9,935 nt of DNA from Moraxellaceae bacterium (GTDB lineage Bacteria > Pseudomonadota > Gammaproteobacteria > Pseudomonadales > Moraxellaceae), in assembly GCA_030684415.1 (NCBI GenBank), contig JAUXNL010000466.1, forward strand, positions 1 to 9,935, written 5' to 3'. The position numbers and the translations under genes were made by a program. Positions 1 through 7,083 of this stretch are shown here, piece by piece; positions within the stretch are counted from its first letter, which is position 1; the number at the start of each line of letters is the position of its first letter. The notes beneath the pieces were generated by a model. That model saw only the letters and a program-made list of their open reading frames with translations, ran no database searches and was not told where the DNA came from.

Positions 1-1635
1 CGCCATGGCCTGAAGCCGGCCCAGCAGTTGCCGGTGCTCCCCCGGTGCCAGCAGTTGCAAGCGCGGCAGCGCCAGCTCGACCAGCGGCAGGGCATGCGCC
101 ATTTCCAGATCGCCTAGCGCCTGGTAAATCCACATCACATCTGCCTGCAACCCGGATTGCTGCTCACGCATGAAAGTACTGACCGTCAGCGCGGGCAGCC
201 CACTCTGTTTCGCCGTTAGCGCAAACAGCAGGGCTTCGGTGCCGCGCGGCGTCTCAAGCGCCTTTACAACACTGGCAGGCAAGCGTTCATGCATCTGACG
301 TGCGCACTGCAGCTCTGCCGGATTCACCGTTCCTACGCGCGCCACCATCGACGCAGACAAGGATTCAGACGAGGCCGCGGACTGAACAGCCGGCCGAACA
401 GCATCGGCGGATGGTAGGAGGGTTGTCATTGGCGCCGCTGTTGGGGCCGATGCTGGGTCCGGCCGCTGAAACTCAAGCGGCGGCAAATCACCTGACGTTT
501 CAGCAGACGCTGGTGCGGTGGCCGTCGTTGACACCGAAGACTCTGCCAGCCCCGATACACCTGCCGGCAAAACTGCCCCTGACGATGCAGCCAAACGCTG
601 CGCTGCTGCCAGTCCACGATCCTGCTCCCGCTGACGTACCCGTGCGAGCACGAGGTACTCCTCACCCAGCACACGAATACGCTCATCGAGCGGTGGATGC
701 GTCGCCAGCCAACGTGAAAAATGCAGCGCTTCGCCAAAACAAAGATGGCTCATGTCTTCCGCATGCAGATTATCGAGCACAGAGCCTTCGGCCTGGTTGC
801 GGATACGGATCAGCGCATGGGCAAGCCCGCTGGGATTGCGCGTGAACTGCACGCTGGAGGCATCCGCCAGAAATTCGCGCTGACGTGAAATCGCCGCTTT
901 GATCACACGCCCGAAGAAAAGACCGATAGCGCCCACCAGCCAGATAAGAAGGCCGGCCACAATCATCATGAGCGCTCCCCGGTTGTCACGACTACGCACA
1001 ACATTCGACACGCGTGCATGCCGCATCAGAAAGCTGCCGAGTTGCCCGATCACGAGAATACCGCCGAGTATCATCATCAAGCGCATGTTCAGACGCATGT
1101 CACCGTTGAGGATATGGCTGTATTCATGCCCGGCAACCGCCTGCAATTCGTCACGGGTAAAGGCGGCGAGTGCGCCGCCCGTCACCACCATGACGGTGTC
1201 ATCCGGGCGAAGGCCCGCGACAAAAGCATTGATTCCCGCCTCCCGATCCATGACATACAGCGCGGGCACGGGCACGCCGGAGGCGATCGACATTTCCTCG
1301 ACCACATTGATGAACTGGCGCTCCTGCAGATCACGCGTGGCGAAGTCGATGCGACGGGCGCCGATACTGCGCGCCAATGCCGTGCCACCACCGCTCAAGC
1401 GCAAATACTCAACCAGACAGCCTGTCATGACGGCAATCAGCGTGCCGAGCAGGGCCTGCGGACTCCAGTCATGCCAGAACAGGGTATCGCCGGGATGTAG
1501 CGCGCCCAGCATCACCAGCATCAGATAAAAAACGGCATCGACTGCCACCATGGTCAGTGCCACGGCCAGCACAAAATAGGCAAGCAAAAGCCCGGTCTTG
1601 CGCCGGGCTATGTCCTGATGATCGAAAAAATTCAC
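1..1635 (-). CDS. M48-family membrane zinc metallopeptidase (HtpX/Ste24-like), C-terminus beyond the window
   Basis: The frame is open for 545 codons from a GTG at 1635 to the left edge, with no stop, so the C-terminus is missing. The start is well constrained: an in-frame TGA lies 24 bases upstream, with no other start codon between. Two TM segments near residues 15-45 and 58-78 precede the catalytic domain. The zinc site HEYSH is at residues 170-174, and the third ligand is E254 in an EFLADA motif, as in HtpX-type M48 proteases. Two further hydrophobic segments (about 186-204 and 221-242) lie between them. THPPLDERI at 312-320 is the usual end of the M48 domain. After about residue 340 comes a long Ala/Ser/Pro-rich linker (to about 430), then a helical-looking tail, so it is much longer than HtpX (about 290 residues). 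Known for the family: membrane-embedded proteolysis of membrane or misfolded proteins. The gene starts 32 bp after lemA, suggesting co-transcription. The substrate is unknown. The M48 assignment is firm; the role is inferred. Confidence 0.93.
   Translation of the reverse strand, partial: MNFFDHQDIARRKTGLLLAYFVLAVALTMVAVDAVFYLMLVMLGALHPGDTLFWHDWSPQALLGTLIAVMTGCLVEYLRLSGGGTALARSIGARRIDFATRDLQERQFINVVEEMSIASGVPVPALYVMDREAGINAFVAGLRPDDTVMVVTGGALAAFTRDELQAVAGHEYSHILNGDMRLNMRLMMILGGILVIGQLGSFLMRHARVSNVVRSRDNRGALMMIVAGLLIWLVGAIGLFFGRVIKAAISRQREFLADASSVQFTRNPSGLAHALIRIRNQAEGSVLDNLHAEDMSHLCFGEALHFSRWLATHPPLDERIRVLGEEYLVLARVRQREQDRGLAAAQRLAASSGAVLPAGVSGLAESSVSTTATAPASAETSGDLPPLEFQRPDPASAPTAAPMTTLLPSADAVRPAVQSAASSESLSASMVARVGTVNPAELQCARQMHERLPASVVKALETPRGTEALLFALTAKQSGLPALTVSTFMREQQSGLQADVMWIYQALGDLEMAHALPLVELALPRLQLLAPGEHRQLLGRLQAMA
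1590..1608 (-). terminator. Terminator-like hairpin inside the start of the M48 gene
   Basis: On the minus strand a 6-bp GC stem, GCCCGG/CCGGGC with a 7-base loop, is followed directly by TTTTGCTT. It covers codons 10-16 of the protease gene, about 28 bases after its GTG start. It has the shape of a short intrinsic terminator or attenuator and could lower readthrough from lemA into the protease when translation is slow. The stem is short and the U-tract is interrupted, so it may simply reflect codon content (Ala-Arg-Arg-Lys-Thr-Gly). Confidence 0.25.
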
Positions 1636-1667
1636 GGCGGGGCCGGATGCGAGCCGTCAGTGCCGAC

Positions 1668-2255
1668 TCAGAAGCTGACGCGCACTGGCTGACGCGCTTC
1701 TACATTGGTGATTTCGAGCTGTGCCGCCTTGGTAAAACCGAAGGCGCCGGCCACAAAGAAATTGGGGAATTTTTCACGCACGATGTTGTACGCCATCACC
1801 GAATCATTGAAAGCCTGGCGGGCAAAGCCCACGCGGTTTTCAGTGGAGGCCAGCTCCCCCATCAGTTGCTGCATGGTTTCGTTGGCTTTGAGGTCGGGAT
1901 AGTTTTCAGACACCGCCATCAGACGGCCCAGCGATGCCCCCAGCAGACCTTCGGCCTGCCCCAGCTTGGCCATTGTCTCCGGGTTTCCAATAGCGGCCGC
2001 CACGGCTTTCTCGGCAGAAACAGCCTGATTGCGGGCGGCGATCACATTGGTCAGCGTGTCTTTCTCATGCGCCATATAAGCCTTGGCGGTCTCCACGAGA
2101 TTCGGGATGAGCTCGTAACGACGCTGCAACTGCACGTCAATCTGCGCGAAGGCGTTCTTGAAATGATTCCTGAGCGTCACCAACCGGTTGAAGATGCCGA
2201 CAAAGAACAGCGCAATCGCTGCCAGCACCCCGAGAAACAACAGCAAGCCGACCAT
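1668..2255 (-). CDS. lemA: LemA family protein
   Basis: This is a 195-residue protein of the usual LemA length. A short N-terminal membrane anchor (about residues 2-22) is followed by a long, mostly helical domain facing the periplasm or outside. The family signature is clear: an N-terminal segment RLVTLRNHFKNAF, then QRRYELIPNLVETAKAYMAHE and AARNQAV. The ATG at 2255 is preceded by GGGAG at 7 bases, which supports this start. The molecular function of LemA proteins is not settled. They often sit next to M48 peptidases or TPM-domain proteins, and that is the case here: the M48 gene follows after 32 bp. About 105 bp separate it from ctaB upstream, so it may have its own promoter. A weak -10-like TGTTAT lies in that gap at about 2303-2308 on the minus strand, without a convincing -35. 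A direct link to oxidase assembly is not shown. Confidence 0.95.
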   Translation of the reverse strand: MVGLLLFLGVLAAIALFFVGIFNRLVTLRNHFKNAFAQIDVQLQRRYELIPNLVETAKAYMAHEKDTLTNVIAARNQAVSAEKAVAAAIGNPETMAKLGQAEGLLGASLGRLMAVSENYPDLKANETMQQLMGELASTENRVGFARQAFNDSVMAYNIVREKFPNFFVAGAFGFTKAAQLEITNVEARQPVRVSF

Positions 2256-2334
2256 TCACGTTCTCCCTGAAAGACCCTCCCGACGGGGTCTGTGCCGACA
2301 ATAACAGTGCCGTAAAAGCACCGCTACCCATGCC

Positions 2335-2359
2335 GGCGCCGGAGAAGAGGACCGGCGCC
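2335..2359 (-). terminator. GC-rich hairpin right after the ctaB stop
   Basis: An 8-bp perfect inverted repeat, GGCGCCGG/CCGGCGCC with a 9-base loop, begins one base after the ctaB stop codon. No U-run follows it on the minus strand, so it is not a classical intrinsic terminator. It could act as an mRNA 3'-end stabiliser or a partial terminator separating the assembly operon from lemA. The rest of the 105-bp gap (2256-2334) shows only a weak 5-bp inverted repeat (GACCC/GGGTC) and the lemA ribosome binding site. Confidence 0.35.
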
Positions 2360-2360
2360 A

Positions 2361-3269
2361 TCAGGCGCTGAACTGTACCGGCACGTAGTGATCCACCAGC
2401 AGCAGGATGAAAAGCAGGAAAAGATACGTGATGGAGTAACCGAAGGTCTGCATCGGCACTTTGGGGTCGCTCTGGAACTTCAGTCGAATGGCATAGAGCA
2501 GGAAAATCGCTCCCAGCACGCTGGAGCCCACCAGATAAATCAGCCCGCTCATCCCCGTGAGATAAGGCAACAGGGCCGTCAGCAACAAGATGACGGTATA
2601 GAGCAGCACCGAGGTCTTGGTGAAATCGAGACCATGCGTCACCGGCAGCATGGGAATGTCGGCTTTGGCATATTCATCGCGACGATGGATGGCCAGCGCC
2701 CAGAAATGCGGCGGCGTCCACGCGAAGATGATCAGGACCAAAAGCAGCGCATGCGGGTGTACTTCACCGGTGACGGCCGTCCAGCCCAGCAGCGGTGGAA
2801 TGGCGCCGGCAAGCCCACCGATGACGATGTTCTGCGGTGTCGCACGTTTGAGCCAGAGCGTGTAGATAAAGGCATAGCCGATCAGGCCGACAAAGGTCAG
2901 GACCGCCGTCAGCACATTGATGAACGTCACCAGAATGAACATCGACAATGCCGCCAGCACAGCGGCAAATACCAGCGCAGCACGCGTATTCACCCGCCCC
3001 TGGACCAGCGGACGCTGATGCGTGCGCGCCATGATCGCGTCAATGCGCTGATCCATGATCTGGTTGACGGCTGCAGAGGCCATCATCGCCAGCGCCATGC
3101 CCAACGACCCGAGCACGAGCACGCGCAGTGGAGGCAGTGTCGGCGTCGCGATAACCATCCCGATGACGGCCGTCACCATGAGCAGCGCGACAACTCCCGG
3201 CTTGGTCAGCTCCCAGTAGGCACGCCAGAGCGGTGGCAACGGCTTTTCCTGCAACGAGACAGTGCTCAC
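2361..3269 (-). CDS. ctaB: Protohaem IX farnesyltransferase (haem O synthase)
   Basis: It attaches a farnesyl chain to protohaem IX, giving haem O, the precursor of haem A; it acts in the cytoplasmic membrane. The 302-residue length fits the CyoE/CtaB family of UbiA-type prenyltransferases. The first Asp-rich site is NQIMDQRID (N69, D73, D77), followed by HQRPL (R86), and the second is RRDEYAKADIPMLPVTHG (D198, Y200, D204). YTLWLKR and IGGLAGAIPPLLGW are typical of haem O synthases. About nine hydrophobic helices can be seen. The start is GTG at 3269, overlapping the ctaA stop as GTGA. A strong AGGAAGGA element lies about 6 bases upstream and supports this start. It is the last gene of the SURF1-Cx3C-ctaA-ctaB block and is paired with haem A synthase, as expected. 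Confidence 0.97.
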   Translation of the reverse strand: MSTVSLQEKPLPPLWRAYWELTKPGVVALLMVTAVIGMVIATPTLPPLRVLVLGSLGMALAMMASAAVNQIMDQRIDAIMARTHQRPLVQGRVNTRAALVFAAVLAALSMFILVTFINVLTAVLTFVGLIGYAFIYTLWLKRATPQNIVIGGLAGAIPPLLGWTAVTGEVHPHALLLVLIIFAWTPPHFWALAIHRRDEYAKADIPMLPVTHGLDFTKTSVLLYTVILLLTALLPYLTGMSGLIYLVGSSVLGAIFLLYAIRLKFQSDPKVPMQTFGYSITYLFLLFILLLVDHYVPVQFSA

Positions 3270-4291
3270 GATTTTCCTTCCTGCACGAGGCTGTAGAGCA
3301 GCGCAACCAACACCTGCAGGAGCAGCAGCGCGACAAAATTGTGGGCCACGGCAACCGCCAGCGGCAGCCCGAGGACGACATTGGAAATACCGAGGAGTAC
3401 CTGTATCAGCAACACCCCGCCCAGCATGAGCGCAAAGCGGCGATAGCGCTCCGTCGCGGCCTTAAACCACAACAGCGCCGCCAACAGCCCCAGCACAGCG
3501 AGTGTCAGCCACGCGCCGATGCGATGGGCCACATGAATCGTGAGCTTGGCAGCGGCATCGAGATGGGGCGCAAACTCATACGTCGTGCCCGCGTAAGTGT
3601 GGATGGCAAACGCTTCTTGCCAGTCCAGCAACTCAACCCAGCCGTTTTGACAAATCGGCAAGCCGCTGCAAATCGTGGCCGCGTAATTGGAGGCCGTCCA
3701 ACCGCCCAGTGCGATCTGGGCGATCAATACCCCCGTGCCAAGCACCGTCAGCGGCAACAGCCCACGCATGGCCTGCTGCCCACTCGCACGCAAGAATGGA
3801 GACAGCCGGGTTGCCAGCAAAAAGATGACCGTAAAGGTGGTAAAGCCCAGCAGCAGATGCCCCGTCACCACCGGCGGAAACAACTTCATGGTGACCGTCC
3901 ACGCGCCGAAAGCCCCTTGCAGGCAAACCAGTATCAGCAGGAAAACGGCATGTTTGACCGGAATGTCTTTTTCCCGGCGCGCGGCTACCAGCGCCAGGCC
4001 CGCCATCAGGATGCACAAAAGGCCGATCGCCTTCGCAAAGTGCCGGTGAATCATTTCTGGCCAGGCTTTGGCCGCCACCAACGGTTGCTCGGGGTACAAG
4101 GCATTGGCCCGTGCAATCGCCTGCTCGGACAGCGGCACCGTGATGGAGCCGTAACAGGTCGGCCAGTCCGGGCAACCCAGACCGGCATCTGCCAGTCGCG
4201 TCCAAGCGCCGAGCGCCACTACACACGCGGTCACCAGCACACTGATGACCGCCAGACGGGTAAGCCAGAGACGAGCAGGTGAATCAGCCAA
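3266..4291 (-). CDS. ctaA: Haem A synthase (COX15/CtaA)
   Basis: It oxidises the C8 methyl of haem O to a formyl group, making haem A for the oxidase; integral membrane protein with eight predicted helices in two four-helix halves. Conserved elements include GAWTRLADAGLGCPDWPTC near the N-terminus, E79-M-I-H82-R, H145 in VVTGHLLLG, H256 in VAHRIGA and H317 in VAHN, which correspond to the haem-ligand histidines and catalytic Glu of the family. Cysteine pairs C40/C46 and C208/C214 follow the first and fifth helices. Length 341 is typical. The start is TTG at 4291, overlapping the upstream gene by 8 bases. An in-frame TGA lies 12 bases upstream of it, no ATG or GTG intervenes, and GAAGG sits about 9 bases before it, so TTG is the best choice. 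Its stop overlaps the ctaB GTG. Identity is very secure; the start is the only mild doubt. Confidence 0.97.
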   Translation of the reverse strand: MADSPARLWLTRLAVISVLVTACVVALGAWTRLADAGLGCPDWPTCYGSITVPLSEQAIARANALYPEQPLVAAKAWPEMIHRHFAKAIGLLCILMAGLALVAARREKDIPVKHAVFLLILVCLQGAFGAWTVTMKLFPPVVTGHLLLGFTTFTVIFLLATRLSPFLRASGQQAMRGLLPLTVLGTGVLIAQIALGGWTASNYAATICSGLPICQNGWVELLDWQEAFAIHTYAGTTYEFAPHLDAAAKLTIHVAHRIGAWLTLAVLGLLAALLWFKAATERYRRFALMLGGVLLIQVLLGISNVVLGLPLAVAVAHNFVALLLLQVLVALLYSLVQEGKS

Positions 4292-4952
4292 TTTGGGATG
4301 CCTTCAAAAGTTTGCGGAGGTCTTTGAGTGTGTCCTCCGCCTTGATGACGGAGGTAGGCTCATCTGCTTCGGGCGGATACGTCAGCATCATCCAGCCCAT
4401 CGGGTCCATCAGATACAGCAGGCCGGCATTTGCCGCACCGACACTGGCGCGCTGCAGCGCGACATCAACAACAGAGGCATCGGCCCGGACCCGGATGAAG
4501 TCTGCAAATTCGTTCTGCAAAAGCTCAGCCGTCGCCGCGTCGACAGGGCCGGTTTCAATCAGCAACTGACGTACACGCTCGGACTCACGCCCCGTCGCCA
4601 GTCGAATCTGGCGCATCTGGAACAGGCGGTTGCGGCAGGCTTGTGCGCACTCTGCCGGCAATACATACACCAGCCACCACTTGCCTTTGGCAAAGGCCGC
4701 GTCTACCGCCATACCTGCAGGCGCCGCCGCCTGCAAATCCGCCACAGCCAGCGGTGGGTCCAGCAGCCGGCCATGGTTGGTGGCGGCACCCTGATACCAG
4801 TTCTGCACATAGGCCAGTTGGCCGATCACGAAGGGCACGACAAAAGAGGCCAGCAACAGCAACAGCAGGCGACGGTTCTTGCGCCGCTGCTGCAACTGCT
4901 CGGGCGTCAGCTCAGGCGTAGGGTCTGTCGTAGGTACGGGGGCTTCACTCAT
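4284..4952 (-). CDS. Single-TM Cx3C protein of the cox assembly cluster (PA0111-like), possibly SCO/thioredoxin-like
   Basis: This is a 222-residue protein with a Pro/Thr-rich, then basic N-terminus, one TM helix at about 28-48 and a periplasmic domain. By position and size it matches the unnamed gene between SURF1 and ctaA in Pseudomonas (PA0111 as I recall). After a beta-like WWLVYVLP segment comes C102-A-Q-A-C106, the Cx3C spacing of SCO copper/redox proteins, then RNRLFQMRQIRLATGRE. Near the end, LLYLMDPMGWMMLTY (D183) resembles the strand and DP-G turn that follows the copper-ligand His in SCO1; N175 sits where that His would be. A thioredoxin fold is inferred, not proven. The ATG at 4952 overlaps the SURF1 stop as ATGA and has an AAGAG element upstream; a longer in-frame start at 5018 would lie well inside SURF1 and is less likely. 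Likely role: a metal or thiol step in oxidase assembly. Confidence 0.85.
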   Translation of the reverse strand: MSEAPVPTTDPTPELTPEQLQQRRKNRRLLLLLLASFVVPFVIGQLAYVQNWYQGAATNHGRLLDPPLAVADLQAAAPAGMAVDAAFAKGKWWLVYVLPAECAQACRNRLFQMRQIRLATGRESERVRQLLIETGPVDAATAELLQNEFADFIRVRADASVVDVALQRASVGAANAGLLYLMDPMGWMMLTYPPEADEPTSVIKAEDTLKDLRKLLKASQIG

Positions 4953-5701
4953 GTTGGGCTCTTGCGCAGATTCACGACCAGCAACACCACCAGCACTGCC
5001 GTCATGAGGGCAAACCACTGGAAGGCATAGGCGCGATGTTTGTCAGGCGACATACCAAGCCGGTCGGCGGGCCGCCATTCACGGACAAAACCGTCAGGCG
5101 CCGCCGGATCCAGCCGGATCACAAAGGGCCGCAATTCTACACCAAGCGCTGCGGCAATATGAGGCATGTCCAGACGGGGAACACGCAGCGGACGCTGCCG
5201 GTAATCCGGCGCTCCCACCGTAAAAAACGCCGACGGCATGGCCACCGTACCCACGACCGACGCAGCGCTTGCCGGCGGCACCGGGGGCAGCAACTGCATG
5301 TCAGCCGCCACCGGCACCCAGCCACGATTGACCAGAATCGCTTGCGCCTCCCCTTCCGGCAGGAACACCGTGTAAACATGGAAGCCCGCCACAGGGCCGC
5401 GCATCTGGTTTTCCAGATAGACCAGCCGGCTGTTGTCATAGTGTCCGCTGAGCTGGACAGGCTGATCCTCGATGTCAGCGCCCCGGGCCAGCACGTCCGA
5501 CAGTGGCAGCGGAGCCGCATCGGCATGGGAGACATAACGAGCCGTGATCTGCTCCTTTTCCACTGCCCGCTGCCACTGCCACACCCCCAGCCGGGCAAAA
5601 AAAGCCATGCCCGCCAACGCCAGCAACAGCGCCCAAAGGGGCGGCGACCAACGCCAGCGCCCACAGCGGACGTCGAGTTGCCTCAGCAAAAATGCGCGCA
5701 T
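4949..5701 (-). CDS. SURF1 family cytochrome c oxidase assembly protein
   Basis: SURF1 (Shy1) proteins bind haem a and help its insertion into subunit I of the oxidase; they have two TM helices flanking a periplasmic domain. Here TM1 is about residues 21-38, followed by the signature RLGVWQWQRAVEK. The periplasmic part carries GHYDNSRLVYLENQ, GFHVYTVFLP and ILVNRGWVPV (to about 131). The C-terminal part has RPFVIRLDP, the conserved H-R-x-Y-A-F-Q-W motif at 222-229, and TM2 at about 228-244. Length 250 is normal. The ATG at 5701 has GGAG about 10 bases upstream. It is the first gene of the assembly operon, and its stop overlaps the next start (ATGA), so translation is probably coupled. Only 39 bp separate it from the divergent plus-strand gene, so its promoter must lie in that gap or inside the neighbour. 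Confidence 0.96.
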   Translation of the reverse strand: MRAFLLRQLDVRCGRWRWSPPLWALLLALAGMAFFARLGVWQWQRAVEKEQITARYVSHADAAPLPLSDVLARGADIEDQPVQLSGHYDNSRLVYLENQMRGPVAGFHVYTVFLPEGEAQAILVNRGWVPVAADMQLLPPVPPASAASVVGTVAMPSAFFTVGAPDYRQRPLRVPRLDMPHIAAALGVELRPFVIRLDPAAPDGFVREWRPADRLGMSPDKHRAYAFQWFALMTAVLVVLLVVNLRKSPT

Positions 5702-5740
5702 GATTTACACTCTCCGCCCCGCACTCATCTGGTGTCCGCC
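5702..5740. promoter_or_regulatory. Short divergent intergenic region between SURF1 and the DUF2909-like gene
   Basis: These 39 bases are all that separates two divergently read start codons. They hold the SURF1 ribosome binding site (GGAG on the minus strand). A TACACT at 5706-5711 on the plus strand could be a weak -10 for the small gene, but no good -35 lies at standard spacing. At least one of the two promoters must therefore overlap the neighbouring coding sequence. The promoter calls are tentative. Confidence 0.3.
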
Positions 5741-5983
5741 ATGTGGATCAAAGCTTTTGTCCTGCTCGTCATGCTGGCCATTCTGGTCAACCTGTTTATC
5801 GCACTGCGCCATCTGGTGAAAGGGAACAAGGACAGTTCGTCACAAAGCCTGAAACACCTGCAATGGCGACTGGGGCTGTCGATCGCCCTGCTGTTCGGAC
5901 TCGCGCTGGCCTCGCACTTCGGCATCATCGCCCCGCATGCCCTGCAGCCCGTCCCCGCCAACACCGCAGCACCAGCACCCTGA
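5741..5983 (+). CDS. Small two-TM protein, DUF2909 (twin transmembrane) type
   Basis: This 80-residue protein is the only plus-strand gene in the window. TM1 is about residues 4-23, ending in NLFIALRHLVKG; a polar loop with K/S residues follows; TM2 is about 43-64 (WRLGLSIALLFGLALASHFGII), and a short Pro/Ala-rich tail ends the protein. The pattern N-L-x-x-A-L-x-x-L in helix 1 and R-x-x-L-S-x-x-L in helix 2 fits the DUF2909 twin-TM family, which sits at this same place in Pseudomonas cox clusters (PA0109 as I recall). Its function is unknown; constant linkage to coxC and SURF1 suggests a role in oxidase assembly or stability. It is divergent from SURF1 and convergent with coxC, sharing a terminator with the latter. 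Its ribosome binding site is weak (GGTGTCC). Confidence 0.88.
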   Translation: MWIKAFVLLVMLAILVNLFIALRHLVKGNKDSSSQSLKHLQWRLGLSIALLFGLALASHFGIIAPHALQPVPANTAAPAP

Positions 5984-6032
5984 CCGGAAGCGGGCTGCCC
6001 CGTCGGCCTGCGACCAAAAAAGCGCCGCAATA

Positions 6033-6061
6033 GAAAAAGCCCGGAATTTCCGGGCTTTTTC
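6033..6061. terminator. Bidirectional intrinsic terminator between the DUF2909-like gene and coxC
   Basis: This is a perfect 14-bp inverted repeat around a single central base. The core GCCCGGAA/TTCCGGGC is flanked by AAAAA on one side and TTTTT on the other, so it reads as a GC stem followed by a U-run on both strands. It lies 50 bp after the plus-strand gene and 22 bp after the coxC stop, placed to end both convergent transcripts. It also marks the end of the structural operon. Confidence 0.93.
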
Positions 6062-6082
6062 ATGGGCCGCCAGTGGTATTGG

Positions 6083-7042
6083 TCAGAACCAGTACACCAC
6101 CAGGAAGAGGAACAGCCAGACCACGTCCACAAAGTGCCAATACCAAGCAGCCGCTTCAAAGGCGAAGTGGTTGTCCGGTGTCAGATGACCTTTGAGCGTG
6201 CGGATGAACATCACGATCAGCATGATGGTACCGATGGTCACGTGCAGGCCATGGAAGCCGGTCAGCATGAAGAAGGTGGAGCCATAAATACCGGACTTCA
6301 GCGTCAGGCCCATTTCGGTGTAAGCGTGAATATATTCCTCAACCTGCAGACCCAGGAAAATCAGGCCGAGGATGAACGTGATCGCCAGATAATTACGCTG
6401 CTTGATACGGTCGCCAGCGATAACCGCATGATGAGCAATCGTCAGTGTCCACGAAGAAATCAGCAGGATGACCGTGTTGTAGAACGGCAGGCCCCAAGGC
6501 CCCATGGCCGTTGTGGTAACGCCATCCGGTGTTTTCACGAGAGGCCACATGGCCTGGAAATCAGGCCAGAGCAATTCATGCGTCATCGGACCACGGCCAT
6601 CTCCACCTAGCCAGGAAGGCTCGCCACTCAGCCAAGGCACTACCAACCAGCGCGCATAGAACAGCGCGCCAAAGAAGGCCGCAAAGAACATCACTTCCGA
6701 GAAAATGAACCAGGTCATGCCCTGACGGTAAGACAGATCCATCTGTGCCGAGTTCATGTTGGCCAGCGACTCGCGCGCCGTGTCACGGAACCAGAAGAAC
6801 ATCAGCGCAAGCACGCCAACCAAGCCAATCGGGAACAGGAATGCCAGAGTACCGGCGCCCTTTTCCTGCATGCCACGGCTAAGGTCCGTCACGCCATTAC
6901 CCTGGATCAGGCCGGCAGCACCGATCACGAAGATAAAAAGAATGAACGAGCCGAGAAACGGCCACGGACTGGATGCTGGCACATAGTAGCTCGTCGGCTT
7001 CTGGCCGGCAGGGCTCTGGTGGGCAGAGTGGCTTGCAGACAT
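6083..7042 (-). CDS. coxC: Cytochrome c oxidase subunit III
   Basis: Subunit III stabilises subunit I and supports sustained proton uptake; integral membrane protein with seven predicted helices. Conserved features: WPFLGSF in helix 1, S-E116-V-M-F-F in helix 3, the hydrophobic N-T-V-I-L-L-x-S-S-W-T segment (189-198), E-E-Y at 235-237, FHGLHV (H264, H267) and W-Y-W-H-F-V-D-V-V-W at 300-309. At 319 residues it is longer than the usual 260-295; the extra length is a hydrophilic loop of about 50 residues between helices 3 and 4 (about 138-187), which I believe is common in Pseudomonas-type proteins. The ATG at 7042 is preceded by AAGGGAG at 7 bases. The gene follows ctaG by 41 bp and ends just before the bidirectional terminator. 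Confidence 0.97.
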   Translation of the reverse strand: MSASHSAHQSPAGQKPTSYYVPASSPWPFLGSFILFIFVIGAAGLIQGNGVTDLSRGMQEKGAGTLAFLFPIGLVGVLALMFFWFRDTARESLANMNSAQMDLSYRQGMTWFIFSEVMFFAAFFGALFYARWLVVPWLSGEPSWLGGDGRGPMTHELLWPDFQAMWPLVKTPDGVTTTAMGPWGLPFYNTVILLISSWTLTIAHHAVIAGDRIKQRNYLAITFILGLIFLGLQVEEYIHAYTEMGLTLKSGIYGSTFFMLTGFHGLHVTIGTIMLIVMFIRTLKGHLTPDNHFAFEAAAWYWHFVDVVWLFLFLVVYWF

Positions 7043-7083
7043 GCGATGTCTCCCTTTTCGTATTGCTTGTGGTCAAACCGGAC

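Noticed and set aside
300..1528. Plus-strand open frames at 300-845, 899-1528 and 1018-1500
   Set aside because: The minus strand is open through the whole region and encodes an M48 protease with HEYSH and EFLADA motifs; the plus-strand frames have no family-like features.
2388..4282. Long plus-strand open frames opposite ctaB and ctaA
   Set aside because: They are His/Arg/Gln-rich shadows of membrane-protein codons on the other strand; ctaA and ctaB are certain on the minus strand.
4284..5018. Longer start for the Cx3C protein at 5018
   Set aside because: It would put 22 extra, unpatterned residues inside the SURF1 gene; the ATG at 4952 overlaps the SURF1 stop as ATGA and starts the natural N-terminus.
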